From the NCBI GenBank assembly GCA_025363655.1, contig JANYDK010000140.1, forward strand, positions 1-64,000: 64,000 bases of DNA, in the 5' to 3' direction. The stretch is from Deltaproteobacteria bacterium (lineage in GTDB: Bacteria > Myxococcota_A > Polyangia > Polyangiales > JADJMO01). The notes below the pieces were generated by a model. That model was not told the origin of the DNA. It did not search any database and worked only from the letters and a program-made list of their open reading frames with translations. This document shows, in pieces, positions 44,200 to 52,376 of this stretch (within the stretch, counting starts at the first letter, position 1; every line of letters starts with the position of its first letter). The position numbers and the translations under genes are program-made.

Positions 44200-44966
44200 T
44201 TCACGTCTCGGCGCTCGTCGATGCCGGCGCGCGGCTCGGACGTGGCGTGGTCGTCGGGCCGTTCAGCGTCGTCGGTGCTCACGTCACGCTCGGCGACGAG
44301 GTCAGCCTCGCGTCGCACGTCGTCGCCCTCGGCCCGTCGACCCTCGGCGCCCGCGTCAAAGTCCATTCGTTCGCCGTCCTCGGAGGCGCACCGCAAGATC
44401 GCACCTACGACGGCGAGCCCACCGAGCTCGTCGTCGGCGACGACACCATCATCCGCGAGCACGTCACGCTTCACCGCGGCACCCGCAAAGACCGCGGAAA
44501 AACCGAGGTCGGCAAGCGTTGCCTCTTGATGGTCGGCGTCCATGTCGCCCACGACGTCGTCGTCGGAGACGACTGCACCATCGCCAACGCTTGCCAGCTC
44601 GCGGGGCACGTCGTCCTCGAAGCCGGCGTCAACCTCGGGGGAGCCGTCGCCCTCGCGCCCTTCGTCCGGGTCGGTGCGCTCGCCTTCGTCGCCGCCGGCG
44701 CGCGCGTCGAGCACGACGTTCCCCCCTTTCACATCGCGCAGGGCGATCGCGCACGCGTCCGCGCCCTCAACGTCGTCGGCCTCCGGCGTCGCGGCGTCCC
44801 CGACGACTCCATCGCCGCTCTCGAGCGCGCGCACCGACGCATTTATCGCGCCGGCTCGATCATGTCGCGGGCCCTCGACGAGGTGGCGCGCGAAGAGAAC
44901 GACACCTACGTGCGCACGCTCGTCGCCTTCCTCCGCGAGCGAACCACGCTCCCCGGACCGCGCTGA
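44196..44966 (+). CDS. lpxA: UDP-N-acetylglucosamine acyltransferase LpxA
   Basis: 256 residues. Hexapeptide-repeat beta helix from IHVSALVDAGARLGRGVVVGPFS onward, the conserved LHRGTRKDRGKTEVG loop, catalytic His of VGVHVAHDVVVGDDC, and a C-terminal helical domain (PDDSIAALERAHRRIYR). It catalyses the first step of lipid A synthesis. LpxB, which usually follows, is absent: the next gene, thrB, is on the other strand and starts two bases after the stop. Confidence 0.93.
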   Translation: MIHVSALVDAGARLGRGVVVGPFSVVGAHVTLGDEVSLASHVVALGPSTLGARVKVHSFAVLGGAPQDRTYDGEPTELVVGDDTIIREHVTLHRGTRKDRGKTEVGKRCLLMVGVHVAHDVVVGDDCTIANACQLAGHVVLEAGVNLGGAVALAPFVRVGALAFVAAGARVEHDVPPFHIAQGDRARVRALNVVGLRRRGVPDDSIAALERAHRRIYRAGSIMSRALDEVAREENDTYVRTLVAFLRERTTLPGPR

Positions 44967-44967
44967 C

Positions 44968-45966
44968 CTAGAGCTCGAACGTCAGGCGCTCGACCGCGCG
45001 AAGGCGATTCCAAAATCGCCTCCAATCCTTGATCACCCGCGTCGTTTCTCCCTCGCCCCCGTCGCTGCCTGCGCGCGGCATCGCGTAGTCGGTGATGCGC
45101 GTCGTCGTGAAACGGAGCGCGGCGATCGCCAGCTCGGCCTGCAGGCCCGCTCGTTCTTCGACGTCGAGTGCTCTCAGCGTCTCGTACCCGGCGACGAGCG
45201 CGCGCACGAGGCCGAGATCGAGCTCGTCGCCGTAGCACCAAGCGAGAATCGTCACCGCCAGGTCGTAGGCGAAGCGTCCGTCACTGGCGCTCTCGAAGTC
45301 GAGGAGCGCGATCACCTCGTCGTGCCCTTCGCCCGTCTCGGAGCGGAAAAAGACGTTGTCGCGGAAGAGATCGCCGTGAATCACCCCTTCGGGAAGCGAC
45401 GGCGCGCGGCGAGCGATCCATGCGTCGAGCTCGGCCTCGAGCTGCACGGCCATCGACGAGAGCGAAGGATCGTGCGCCCTTGCGATGCGTGGGAAGCGCG
45501 CGCGCACGTCGTCGAGGGTGAAGCGGCCGAGCCGTCGCACGGGGAAGTTCTTTCCCGCGAGGTGCAGCTTCGCCAGCGCGCAACCGAGGGCGGTCACTCG
45601 CGATGGAGAGACCGCGCGCTGACACGAGTGGACGCCGTCGACGTAGGGAAAGAGTGCGACCGGTTTGCCTGAGCCGGAGGCAAAAGAGACCTCGGCGCCG
45701 TCGAGCCGAGGGTGCGGCCGCGGGGAGGGGACGCCGGCCGCCGCGAGGTGAGCAAGAAGCGCTGCATCGTAGCGCGCGCCCTCTTCCCCCTGCTCCTCGA
45801 AGAGCCGCACGAAACACCGCGCGCCCCCTTCGAGCTCGAGCACGAAGTTCGAATTCACGCTGCCGGCAGCGATCGGAATCACGCGAACGAGGCCGCCGAG
45901 CCCGTGCTCCGCGACCAGTTCGAGAGCCTCTTCTTCGGCGAGCGGGGTGAAGGCAGCCACACCCAT
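44968..45966 (-). CDS. thrB: Homoserine kinase (APH family)
   Basis: 332 residues from the ATG at 45966 (MGVAAFTPL). The wording follows the choline-kinase-like ThrB of Pseudomonas: AAGSVNSNFVLEL, ALAKLHLAGK, EGVIHGDLFRDNVFF with the catalytic Asp, LLDFESASDGRFAYDLAVTI with the metal Asp, and LRFTTTRITDYAM. It phosphorylates homoserine for threonine synthesis. A close-packed convergent neighbour of lpxA. Another APH-type kinase substrate is possible but less likely. Confidence 0.83.
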   Translation of the reverse strand: MGVAAFTPLAEEEALELVAEHGLGGLVRVIPIAAGSVNSNFVLELEGGARCFVRLFEEQGEEGARYDAALLAHLAAAGVPSPRPHPRLDGAEVSFASGSGKPVALFPYVDGVHSCQRAVSPSRVTALGCALAKLHLAGKNFPVRRLGRFTLDDVRARFPRIARAHDPSLSSMAVQLEAELDAWIARRAPSLPEGVIHGDLFRDNVFFRSETGEGHDEVIALLDFESASDGRFAYDLAVTILAWCYGDELDLGLVRALVAGYETLRALDVEERAGLQAELAIAALRFTTTRITDYAMPRAGSDGGEGETTRVIKDWRRFWNRLRAVERLTFEL

Positions 45967-46140
45967 CAGGTAGCGCTCGAAGATCCCCACGTAAAGTCGC
46001 GGATTTAGGGGACGCTTGACATGCGACCAACTTTTGGGCAAGAGGACTCAACCGGGGTGGCCGTATTTGCCGCCATCGGAGGAAACGCGCGCTGGCTGAG
46101 AGGCGCGTTCACCCGGATCGTTTCGAGAGGGCGTGCGCCG

Positions 46141-46833
46141 ATGGCTTTGGACAAGAAGGGGAAGGGGCATGAATCGGCGAAGACGCCAGCGGCGAAAGCT
46201 GGGGTGCCGGTTCCTGAACTCAAGGGGGGAAAGATGAAGGCTGCTGCGCCCGTCAACCCGCCGGCCGCTGCGCAGAAGCCTGGTGCTGCGCCGCCACCGA
46301 AGCGGAAGCTGGGAATCAAAGGAGCGGCTCCTTGGGCTGCCCGTCACGCTGCCAAGCACGCCGCCGAGGCACGTGCTCGTGCGGCCGAGCCCGCCCCGCC
46401 GGGGAGCGCTCGCGCCACCATTCGCACGCCGAGCGGCGCCGACGAAATCAAAGAGAAGCTCAACGAGCTCCTCAAGTCGACGAACCAGCTGAAAGCGCTG
46501 CGTAAGAACCTGGTGAAGAACTTCTTCGAAATCAGCCAGATTCTCCGCGACGTCCAGGCCCGCAAGCTCTACGAGCCGCGTGGCTACACCACCTTCGACG
46601 CGTTCATCGAGCGCGAGACCGAGCTCGGCAAAGAGCTCGGCCTGAAGATCGCCCGCATCGCGGGTCTCTTCACCAAAGAAGGCGCGATGGAGCAAGGGCT
46701 CGACCGCCTGCTGCAGGCGCTCTCCGCGCTCGACCAGCCGAAGGACTACGCCAGCGAGTCGAAGATGCAGTCGGCGCCCCGTCCGCCGAGCGGTGTCCAC
46801 CGCCCGGTCGAACCGAGCGGCCGCGCTTTCTAA
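46141..46833 (+). CDS. Conserved hypothetical with Lys/Ala/Pro-rich N-terminus
   Basis: 230 residues from the ATG at 46141 with GAGAGG upstream; a frame open from 46021 exists but the ribosome site favours this start. The first 100 residues are basic low complexity (Lys, Ala, Pro). Residues about 110-205 form a helical domain with DEIKEKLNELLKSTNQLKAL, NFFEISQILRDVQARKLYEPRG and FDAFIERETELGK, similar in feel to small DNA-binding helical proteins, and a Pro/Ser tail ends it. No family recognised; nucleic-acid or chromatin association is possible from the charge pattern only. Confidence 0.65.
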   Translation: MALDKKGKGHESAKTPAAKAGVPVPELKGGKMKAAAPVNPPAAAQKPGAAPPPKRKLGIKGAAPWAARHAAKHAAEARARAAEPAPPGSARATIRTPSGADEIKEKLNELLKSTNQLKALRKNLVKNFFEISQILRDVQARKLYEPRGYTTFDAFIERETELGKELGLKIARIAGLFTKEGAMEQGLDRLLQALSALDQPKDYASESKMQSAPRPPSGVHRPVEPSGRAF

Positions 46834-46855
46834 GACGCGCTCGTCACGAACGAAG

Positions 46856-46890
46856 AAGGCTGGGAGCAAACGCTTCCGGCCTTTTTCTTT
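46856..46890 (+). terminator. Rho-independent terminator
   Basis: AAGGCTGGGAGC pairs with GCTTCCGGCCTT (10 of 12 positions, with G-U) around a 4-base loop and is followed by TTTTTCTTT. It lies 23 bases after the stop of the gene at 46141 and touches the stop of the convergent MBL gene. Confidence 0.75.
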
Positions 46891-47629
46891 AGACCTCGAC
46901 GAGCTGCCCCTCGCGCAACGGCTCGATGACGCTGGCCTCGAGGTCGAAGTCGTCGGGGTAGTGCACGAGTCGCATTTTCTCGCGCAACGTCGCTGGAAGC
47001 GCCGCCAGCTTTTCGTACGGAGTGTGGATGCCGTAGTTGGTCTCGTGGACCACGAGGTCGGACGCGCCCAACCACTCGAGGAGTCCCTCGTCGTACGCGG
47101 TGTCGGCGCTGTGTCCGAGCGTTCGCCCGCCGGCGACGATGCGGAGCGCGGTGGTCGGAACGTGGTGGATCGTCTTCCGACACGAGATGGCGAAGGGACC
47201 GGCGCGGACGGTCTCGTCCTCGCGCAACGAGTGGAGCTCGAAGTAGTCTTCGAGCTTCATCTCCCGTGATTTGCCGTCGATCGTGAGGTCTTTCATGCCC
47301 GCCGAGAGGTGCCCGTCCCAGAGGTGCGCGCGCACGTCGTCGTGGAGATAGAGGGGCAAGCGACGCTTCAAGTAGAAGAACGTGTAGAACGCGAGGCCTT
47401 CGAGGCCGCAGCAATGATCGGCGTGGAGGTGGGTGAGAATCACCGCCGAGACGTCGGCCGGCGTCAGCGTCACCTCGGCGGCCATCGCCGCTTCTCGCAT
47501 CATCTTCTGAATCGGATGCGGGCAGTCGACGAGCACGGTGCTCCCCTCGGCCTGCAGCGCCAGACAGGTCGAGTAATGAAGTGCGGTGAACGCGTCGCCG
47601 ACGCCGAGCGGGAGGATGCGAAACGTCAT
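46889..47629 (-). CDS. MBL-fold metallohydrolase
   Basis: 246 residues from the ATG at 47629. The metal motif THLHADH (66-72) plus later HETN and a His near the C-terminus (LVHYPDDFD) mark a metallo-beta-lactamase-fold hydrolase of the RNase Z/phnP-like sort, with an N-terminal ILPLGVGDAF strand. The substrate is unknown; candidates are phosphodiesters or tRNA 3' ends. It is transcribed after the methyltransferase with an ATGA overlap. Confidence 0.83.
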   Translation of the reverse strand: MTFRILPLGVGDAFTALHYSTCLALQAEGSTVLVDCPHPIQKMMREAAMAAEVTLTPADVSAVILTHLHADHCCGLEGLAFYTFFYLKRRLPLYLHDDVRAHLWDGHLSAGMKDLTIDGKSREMKLEDYFELHSLREDETVRAGPFAISCRKTIHHVPTTALRIVAGGRTLGHSADTAYDEGLLEWLGASDLVVHETNYGIHTPYEKLAALPATLREKMRLVHYPDDFDLEASVIEPLREGQLVEV

Positions 47630-48468
47630 CGAGCGCCTCTCGTGCGCGCCGCCCGACACGTGAGGATCATCACGTCGCTGTGTCGGTCGAGCGGCTCGCC
47701 GCCGTAGCCGCCTTCGCGCTTCTCGACGATGAAGTCGTTGTAGTGGAGCAGCGCCATCAATTCCTCCGGGTAGAATTGCCGGTGCGCGAGCGGGGTCATC
47801 ATCGCCGCGCCTTCGGGGCCGCCGATCGGCTCGAACTCCATCGCGACGAAGAGCACCTGGCGCACCGGGTCGTAATCGAAGCGCTCGCCGTAGCGGACGC
47901 GCGTCTTCAGCGTCGGGTGACGGAAGGGCGGCATGCGATGAAGACGCGAGGGATCGCGCGCGAGATCGGCGACCACCGGCACGCTGACGTCGACGACGAA
48001 GCGACCTCTCGGTGTCAGGTGCGCGCGCACCGAGGCGAGAAAACGCTCGACGTCGTCGCGCGTGTAGAGGTGGAGGAAGGTGTTGAACGTGCAGAGAACG
48101 AGGGGAAATCGTCGACGAAGGCGCAGCGAGCGCATGTCACCGGAACGCGTCTTCACGCGTGCGCGCACCGCCTTGGTCTCGTCACCGAGGCGCGTGGCGA
48201 GGGCGGCGAGCATCGGCTCGGAGAGATCGACCCCCGTCACCTCGAGGCCCGCACGCGCCATCGGCAGGAGAATTCGGCCTTCGCCGCAGCCGTACTCGAG
48301 CACCGGACCGCGGTGGCGACGCGCGACGTCGACGTAGTAGGCGACGTCCTCGGCGCGGTCGGCATACGCGCTCGCGTAGTACGCAGGATCTGCGTAATGC
48401 GCCGCGGCACCCACCCGCAGCTCGTGGTCGACGGCCGGCGCCGCAGGCCGCTCTTTTCGGTGCGCCAT
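47626..48468 (-). CDS. Class I SAM-dependent methyltransferase
   Basis: 280 residues. Motif I VLEYGCGEGRILLPMARAG binds SAM, followed by GVDLSEPMLAAL, FPLVLCTFNTFLHL and the region GRFVVDVSVP. The C-terminal beta section (MEFEPIGGPEGA, HRQFYPEELMALLHYNDF) suits small-molecule methyltransferases. It overlaps the MBL hydrolase (ATGA), so the pair may act together on one metabolite. Divergent from an ECF sigma gene. Confidence 0.87.
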   Translation of the reverse strand: MAHRKERPAAPAVDHELRVGAAAHYADPAYYASAYADRAEDVAYYVDVARRHRGPVLEYGCGEGRILLPMARAGLEVTGVDLSEPMLAALATRLGDETKAVRARVKTRSGDMRSLRLRRRFPLVLCTFNTFLHLYTRDDVERFLASVRAHLTPRGRFVVDVSVPVVADLARDPSRLHRMPPFRHPTLKTRVRYGERFDYDPVRQVLFVAMEFEPIGGPEGAAMMTPLAHRQFYPEELMALLHYNDFIVEKREGGYGGEPLDRHSDVMILTCRAARTRGAR

Positions 48469-48573
48469 TGCGATCCAGGGGATAGCGCATCCGACTTGGC
48501 CCCTGCCGCGAATACCGCAGTCAGGTAGAAACCCTTGATCGCCGCAGCGTCCCCTGCCTTACATTGGCTCGCC

Positions 48574-49188
48574 ATGAGTGACCGAACTGCTGCCGGCGCT
48601 GGAGGCGCTGCCCGCACGTCGATCCTTCATGGCGCGGCGGCCGGCGACCCGAACTCGGTCCGAGCGTGCGTCGATCGCTTCGGCGCCCTCGTCTGGTCGC
48701 TCGCGAGGCGCAGCTCGCCCACCCGCGAAGACGCCGAGGACGCCGTCCAAGAGGTCTTCCTCGATCTCTACCGCAATGGCGCCCGCTACGACGCGACCGT
48801 CGCCAGCGAGGCCACGTTCGTCGCGATGATCACCCGTCGTCGTCTCATCGATCGCGCTCGTCGTCGCAGTCGTCGCCTCGACACCGAAGAGCTCGACACC
48901 GAAATTGGCGGTCCCTCGGCGAACGGTCCAGGCGCCGATGTGTGTGCAGAGGCCTCGATGGCCGCGCGCGCGATCGCTGATTTGCGGCCCGAGCAGCGCG
49001 AAGTGCTCCTCCTCTCCACCGTCCACGGCCTCACGCACGAAGAAATCGCCGAGGCGCGCAACCTCCCGCTCGGAACGGTGAAGACGCACGCCCGCCGCGG
49101 TCTCATCCGTCTGCGTGAGCTGCTCGGTGAGACGGCGAGCGAGGGCGGGACGAAACCCGTCGCCGCGAAGGGAGGAGCGCCGTCATGA
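48574..49188 (+). CDS. ECF RNA polymerase sigma factor (second)
   Basis: 204 residues from the ATG at 48574. Region 2 is DAEDAVQEVFLDLYRNGARYD with the following [20 protein letters not shown], and region 4 is GLTHEEIAEARNLPLGTVKTHARRGLIRLRELL. It resembles the RpoE/SigK-type ECF set. Its stop overlaps the ATG of the anti-sigma gene by ATGA, the standard arrangement for a sigma/anti-sigma pair. The first sigma region is preceded by an Ala/Gly-rich segment. Confidence 0.9.
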   Translation: MSDRTAAGAGGAARTSILHGAAAGDPNSVRACVDRFGALVWSLARRSSPTREDAEDAVQEVFLDLYRNGARYDATVASEATFVAMITRRRLIDRARRRSRRLDTEELDTEIGGPSANGPGADVCAEASMAARAIADLRPEQREVLLLSTVHGLTHEEIAEARNLPLGTVKTHARRGLIRLRELLGETASEGGTKPVAAKGGAPS

Positions 49189-50042
49189 GCCTCCGCGATC
49201 CGCGCCTCGACGAGCTCCTCGCCGGTCGTGCCCTCGGCGATCTCGACGCCGAAGAAGCGCGCGAGCTCGAGAAGCTCCTCGTCGCGCTTCCGGGTGGCGA
49301 CGATCTCTCCTTCGATCTCACCGCCGCTGCACTCGACATCGCGACCCTCGAGAAGATCGAGCCGATGCCGGCGCACCTTGCCGCGAAGCTCGTCGCGCGC
49401 GACGAGCCGCGCATCGCCGAGGTCACGCAGCTCCCGAAGCCGCGTCCGCGTCCGCCGCTCCTGCCTTGGCTCGCCGCTGCGGCCGCGATCCTCCTCGCGC
49501 TCTTCGGTTGGTGGCCGCGTCTGAGCGGGCAAGGTCCGACGCCGTCGCAGAGCGGGACGAGCACCACGACCAACGGTACGCTGGCGGCCACGACATCGCT
49601 GCCGCCGTGTCCCTCGACGTCCTCGTCGGCGCCGATCCCCAAGCCTCTCGCGGCCCAGCGCGAAGAGCTGCTCGCCAAGGCCAAGGACGTCGTCAAAATC
49701 GACTGGAAAGCAGCGGCAAAAGAGCCTTCCGCGGCCACCGCGTCGGGCGACGTGGTCTGGAGCTCGACCGAGCAGCGCGGCTTCATGCGCTTCCACGGGC
49801 TCGCGCCCAACGATTCGAAGCTGACCCAGTACCAGCTGTGGATCTTCGACCAAGATCAGGACGACAAGTATCCGGTCGACGGTGGCGTCTTCGACATCGA
49901 CCCGAGCACCGGTGACGTCATCGTTCCCATCGTCGCCAAGATCGCGGCCAAGCACCCCAAGCTCTTCGCGATCACGATCGAGAAGCCGGGTGGCGTCGTC
50001 GTCTCCGGTCGCGGGCACATCGTGCTCACCGCCGGCATCTGA
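49185..50042 (+). CDS. Anti-sigma factor, RskA-like
   Basis: 285 residues. N-terminal helical anti-sigma domain (DPRLDELLAGRALGDLDAEEARELEKLL), one transmembrane helix (about 92-110, LPWLAAAAAILLALFGWW), a Ser/Thr linker, and a periplasmic domain with the RskA C-terminal wording YQLWIFDQDQDD, VDGGVFD, FAITIEKPGGV and GRGHIVLT. It holds the ECF sigma at the membrane; the signal that releases it is unknown. ATGA overlap with the sigma gene. Confidence 0.88.
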   Translation: MSLRDPRLDELLAGRALGDLDAEEARELEKLLVALPGGDDLSFDLTAAALDIATLEKIEPMPAHLAAKLVARDEPRIAEVTQLPKPRPRPPLLPWLAAAAAILLALFGWWPRLSGQGPTPSQSGTSTTTNGTLAATTSLPPCPSTSSSAPIPKPLAAQREELLAKAKDVVKIDWKAAAKEPSAATASGDVVWSSTEQRGFMRFHGLAPNDSKLTQYQLWIFDQDQDDKYPVDGGVFDIDPSTGDVIVPIVAKIAAKHPKLFAITIEKPGGVVVSGRGHIVLTAGI

Positions 50043-50063
50043 GCCGCCGACTTCCGATTTCCC

Positions 50064-50099
50064 GTCAGAGCGTCAGAGCGTCAGAGCGTCAGAGCGTCA
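50064..50099 (+). repeat. Tandem 8-mer repeat GTCAGAGC
   Basis: Four and a half exact copies of GTCAGAGC lie between the anti-sigma stop and the HMG-CoA lyase stop, the last bases overlapping that stop codon. Too short and spacer-less for a CRISPR array. Confidence 0.7.
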
Positions 50100-51011
50100 C
50101 GATCGTAGCGAGCGCACGCCGGCTTGGTGCACCTTGCCCGGGAGCGAACGTCCGACGACCGATTCGGCGACTTTTCCGGCCTCCCAGAGGCGATCGAGGT
50201 CGATGCCGGTGCGCACGCCCATGCCGTGGAGCGTGTAGACGAGGTCTTCGGTGGCTAGGTTGCCGGCCGCGCCCGGTGCGTAGGGACAACCGCCGAGACC
50301 GCCGACCGAGGCGTCGAAATCGCGCACGCCGCACTCGAGACCGACGAGCACGTTCGCGAGCGCGGTGCCGCGCGTGTCGTGGAGGTGGAGCGCGATTTGC
50401 TCGGGCCGCAGCTCGGCGAGGAAGAGCTTCACGATCTCTTGCGTCTGCCTGGGCGTACCGACGCCGATGGTGTCGCCGAGCGACACTTGATAGCAGCCCA
50501 TCCCGATGAGCTTGCGCGCGATGTCGAGCCCGCGGTGCGGATCGATTTTCCCTTCGAAGGGACAACCCCACAGCGTCGAGACGTAGCCACGCACCTTGAT
50601 GTCGGCCTTGCGAGCGCCGGCGATGACGTTGACGAAGGTGGCGAGCGTCTCGTCGATGGTCTTGTTGACGTTGCGCTTGTTGTGCGTCTCGCTGGCCGAG
50701 ATGAAGACGCCGATCTCCTCGATTTTCGAGGCGATCGCGCGCTCGAGCCCCTTCTCGTTGGGGCAGAGCGCGCTGAAGGTGACGCCGGGGCGACGCTCGA
50801 CCAGCGGCGTGAGCTCGTCGGCGTCGGCGAGCTGCGGCACCCACTTCGGCGAGACGAACGAGGTCATCTCGATGCGTGAGAGGCCGGCGGCGACGAGCGC
50901 CTCGAGCAGCCGCAGCTTCTTCGTCGTCGGAACGATGACGGGCTCGTTCTGCAGGCCGTCCCGCAGCGAGACTTCGTAGATCGAGACGCGATCGGGGAGC
51001 GTGTCGAACAT
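50097..51011 (-). CDS. mvaB: Hydroxymethylglutaryl-CoA lyase
   Basis: 304 residues. TIM-barrel lyase of the HMGL-like family: EVSLRDGLQNE with the catalytic Arg17/Asp18, the HLHDTRG metal-binding His pair, and GGLGGCPYAPGAAGNLATED containing the HMG-CoA lyase Cys signature. It cleaves HMG-CoA to acetyl-CoA and acetoacetate at the end of leucine degradation. No other leucine genes are seen here, and a geranylgeranyl-reductase-like enzyme follows upstream on the same strand. Confidence 0.93.
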   Translation of the reverse strand: MFDTLPDRVSIYEVSLRDGLQNEPVIVPTTKKLRLLEALVAAGLSRIEMTSFVSPKWVPQLADADELTPLVERRPGVTFSALCPNEKGLERAIASKIEEIGVFISASETHNKRNVNKTIDETLATFVNVIAGARKADIKVRGYVSTLWGCPFEGKIDPHRGLDIARKLIGMGCYQVSLGDTIGVGTPRQTQEIVKLFLAELRPEQIALHLHDTRGTALANVLVGLECGVRDFDASVGGLGGCPYAPGAAGNLATEDLVYTLHGMGVRTGIDLDRLWEAGKVAESVVGRSLPGKVHQAGVRSLRS

Positions 51012-51065
51012 GACGAAGTAGACCCTAGCACCAGAAATGCGGGTCGGCGCGGCTCGGCAAGAACG

Positions 51066-52358
51066 TCACTCCGCTCGGCGTGTCGAACGCGTCCGGCTGC
51101 GCAGAGCACGAAAGGCGAGGGCGGCGCCGACGGCGGTCTTGCGCAAGAGGCCGAGCCGCTCACCGACGTACCAATCGACCCCCGCATCGATGGCGCTCGG
51201 CGTCGCAGCGAAGGCCGCGCACCAGGTCTGCGCGCGCTTGCCATAGACATGCGGCGCGAGCATCAGTGCTTGCCTCAGGTGTCCGACACAGTGGAGCGAG
51301 CGAATTCCCGCGGTGTGGGCTGGCGCATCGATGGCGCCGCGATCGAGGCCCTGCCTCAACGTTCGCGCGCCGACCTCCCCGGAGACGAGCGCCTGGGCGA
51401 TGCCCTCACCGGTCACCGGATCGACCAACCCGGCCGCTTCGCCGACGAGGAGCACACCTTCGGGGAGCGCGAGTCGTCCATCGACGCCGGCGAAGACATG
51501 CTCGGAGTACGGCTTCAGCTTCACCGTACCTGGATCGACCCCGCGCGCCGCGAGCATGGTCTCGAGCAGTCGGCGGAGCGAGGTCGCGTCACCCTTTCGT
51601 CGCCCGCGCCAATCGTAAATTCCACGAGAGACCTTGTTTTTCCCATCGATTCGCGTCGCGAAGTGCCAGACGTAGCCGTCGACGCCGTGGTCGACGCTCG
51701 TCAGATCGAACTCGATGATTCCGCCGTCCTCGCGCTCGACGTCGTCGGAAGGCACGGCGTCGGTTTCGAGGACGAGGAGCCTCGCGCGCGGGGTGCCGTC
51801 GTCGAAGGCGGCGAGCCGACGAATCGTCCCGGCGGTGCCATCGGCCCCGACGACGAAGCGCGCGTGCACGCTTCGCCGAGGTGCATCGACCGCGTCGGCC
51901 CGCGTCGTCGCCTTTCGTTCGAGCACCAGCTCGAACCCGCGATCCTCTCGACGCAACTCGACGACGCGCGCACCCGTCCAAAGCGTGGCGCCCCGTCGTT
52001 CGGCCTCTCGCGCGAGCGCTGCGTCGAACCGGTCGCGCCGAACGACCGCGCCGAGCGGAGCCCCGTCATGATCGACGACGCGCTCACCGATGTCGTCGCG
52101 ATAGCGCACGCGGATGCCGCGAATCGGCACGTGATCGACCCCCAACCGATCGAGCCCGGCATCGACCGCCGCGAGCGCATCGAGCCCCCATCGGCTGATC
52201 GCGCCGCCGCACGGCTTCTCCCTCGGTAGCTCCTGCCGCTCGACGATGAGCACGCGCGCCTTTGGATTCATCCCCAAAAGGTGCAGCGCCGTCGACGAGC
52301 CCGACGGACCCGCACCGACGACGACGACATCGAAACGCTCTCCCGTCTCCACGCCCAC
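51066..52358 (-). CDS. Geranylgeranyl-reductase-family flavoprotein
   Basis: 430 residues. N-terminal FAD motif VVVGAGPSGSSTALHL, then REKPCGGAISRWG, VVRRDRFDAALAREAERRGA, VVGADGTAGTIRR and the C-terminal GVLLVGEAAGLVDPVTGEGIAQALVSGE. These are hallmarks of the geranylgeranyl reductase/FixC-like group that saturates isoprenoid or lipid double bonds. The C-terminal 60 residues are basic and end in Arg-rich text. It likely reduces quinone or membrane lipids. It is separated by 54 bases from mvaB downstream. Confidence 0.83.
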   Translation of the reverse strand: MGVETGERFDVVVVGAGPSGSSTALHLLGMNPKARVLIVERQELPREKPCGGAISRWGLDALAAVDAGLDRLGVDHVPIRGIRVRYRDDIGERVVDHDGAPLGAVVRRDRFDAALAREAERRGATLWTGARVVELRREDRGFELVLERKATTRADAVDAPRRSVHARFVVGADGTAGTIRRLAAFDDGTPRARLLVLETDAVPSDDVEREDGGIIEFDLTSVDHGVDGYVWHFATRIDGKNKVSRGIYDWRGRRKGDATSLRRLLETMLAARGVDPGTVKLKPYSEHVFAGVDGRLALPEGVLLVGEAAGLVDPVTGEGIAQALVSGEVGARTLRQGLDRGAIDAPAHTAGIRSLHCVGHLRQALMLAPHVYGKRAQTWCAAFAATPSAIDAGVDWYVGERLGLLRKTAVGAALAFRALRSRTRSTRRAE

Positions 52359-52376
52359 TCTCTACTTCGCTTTCGT

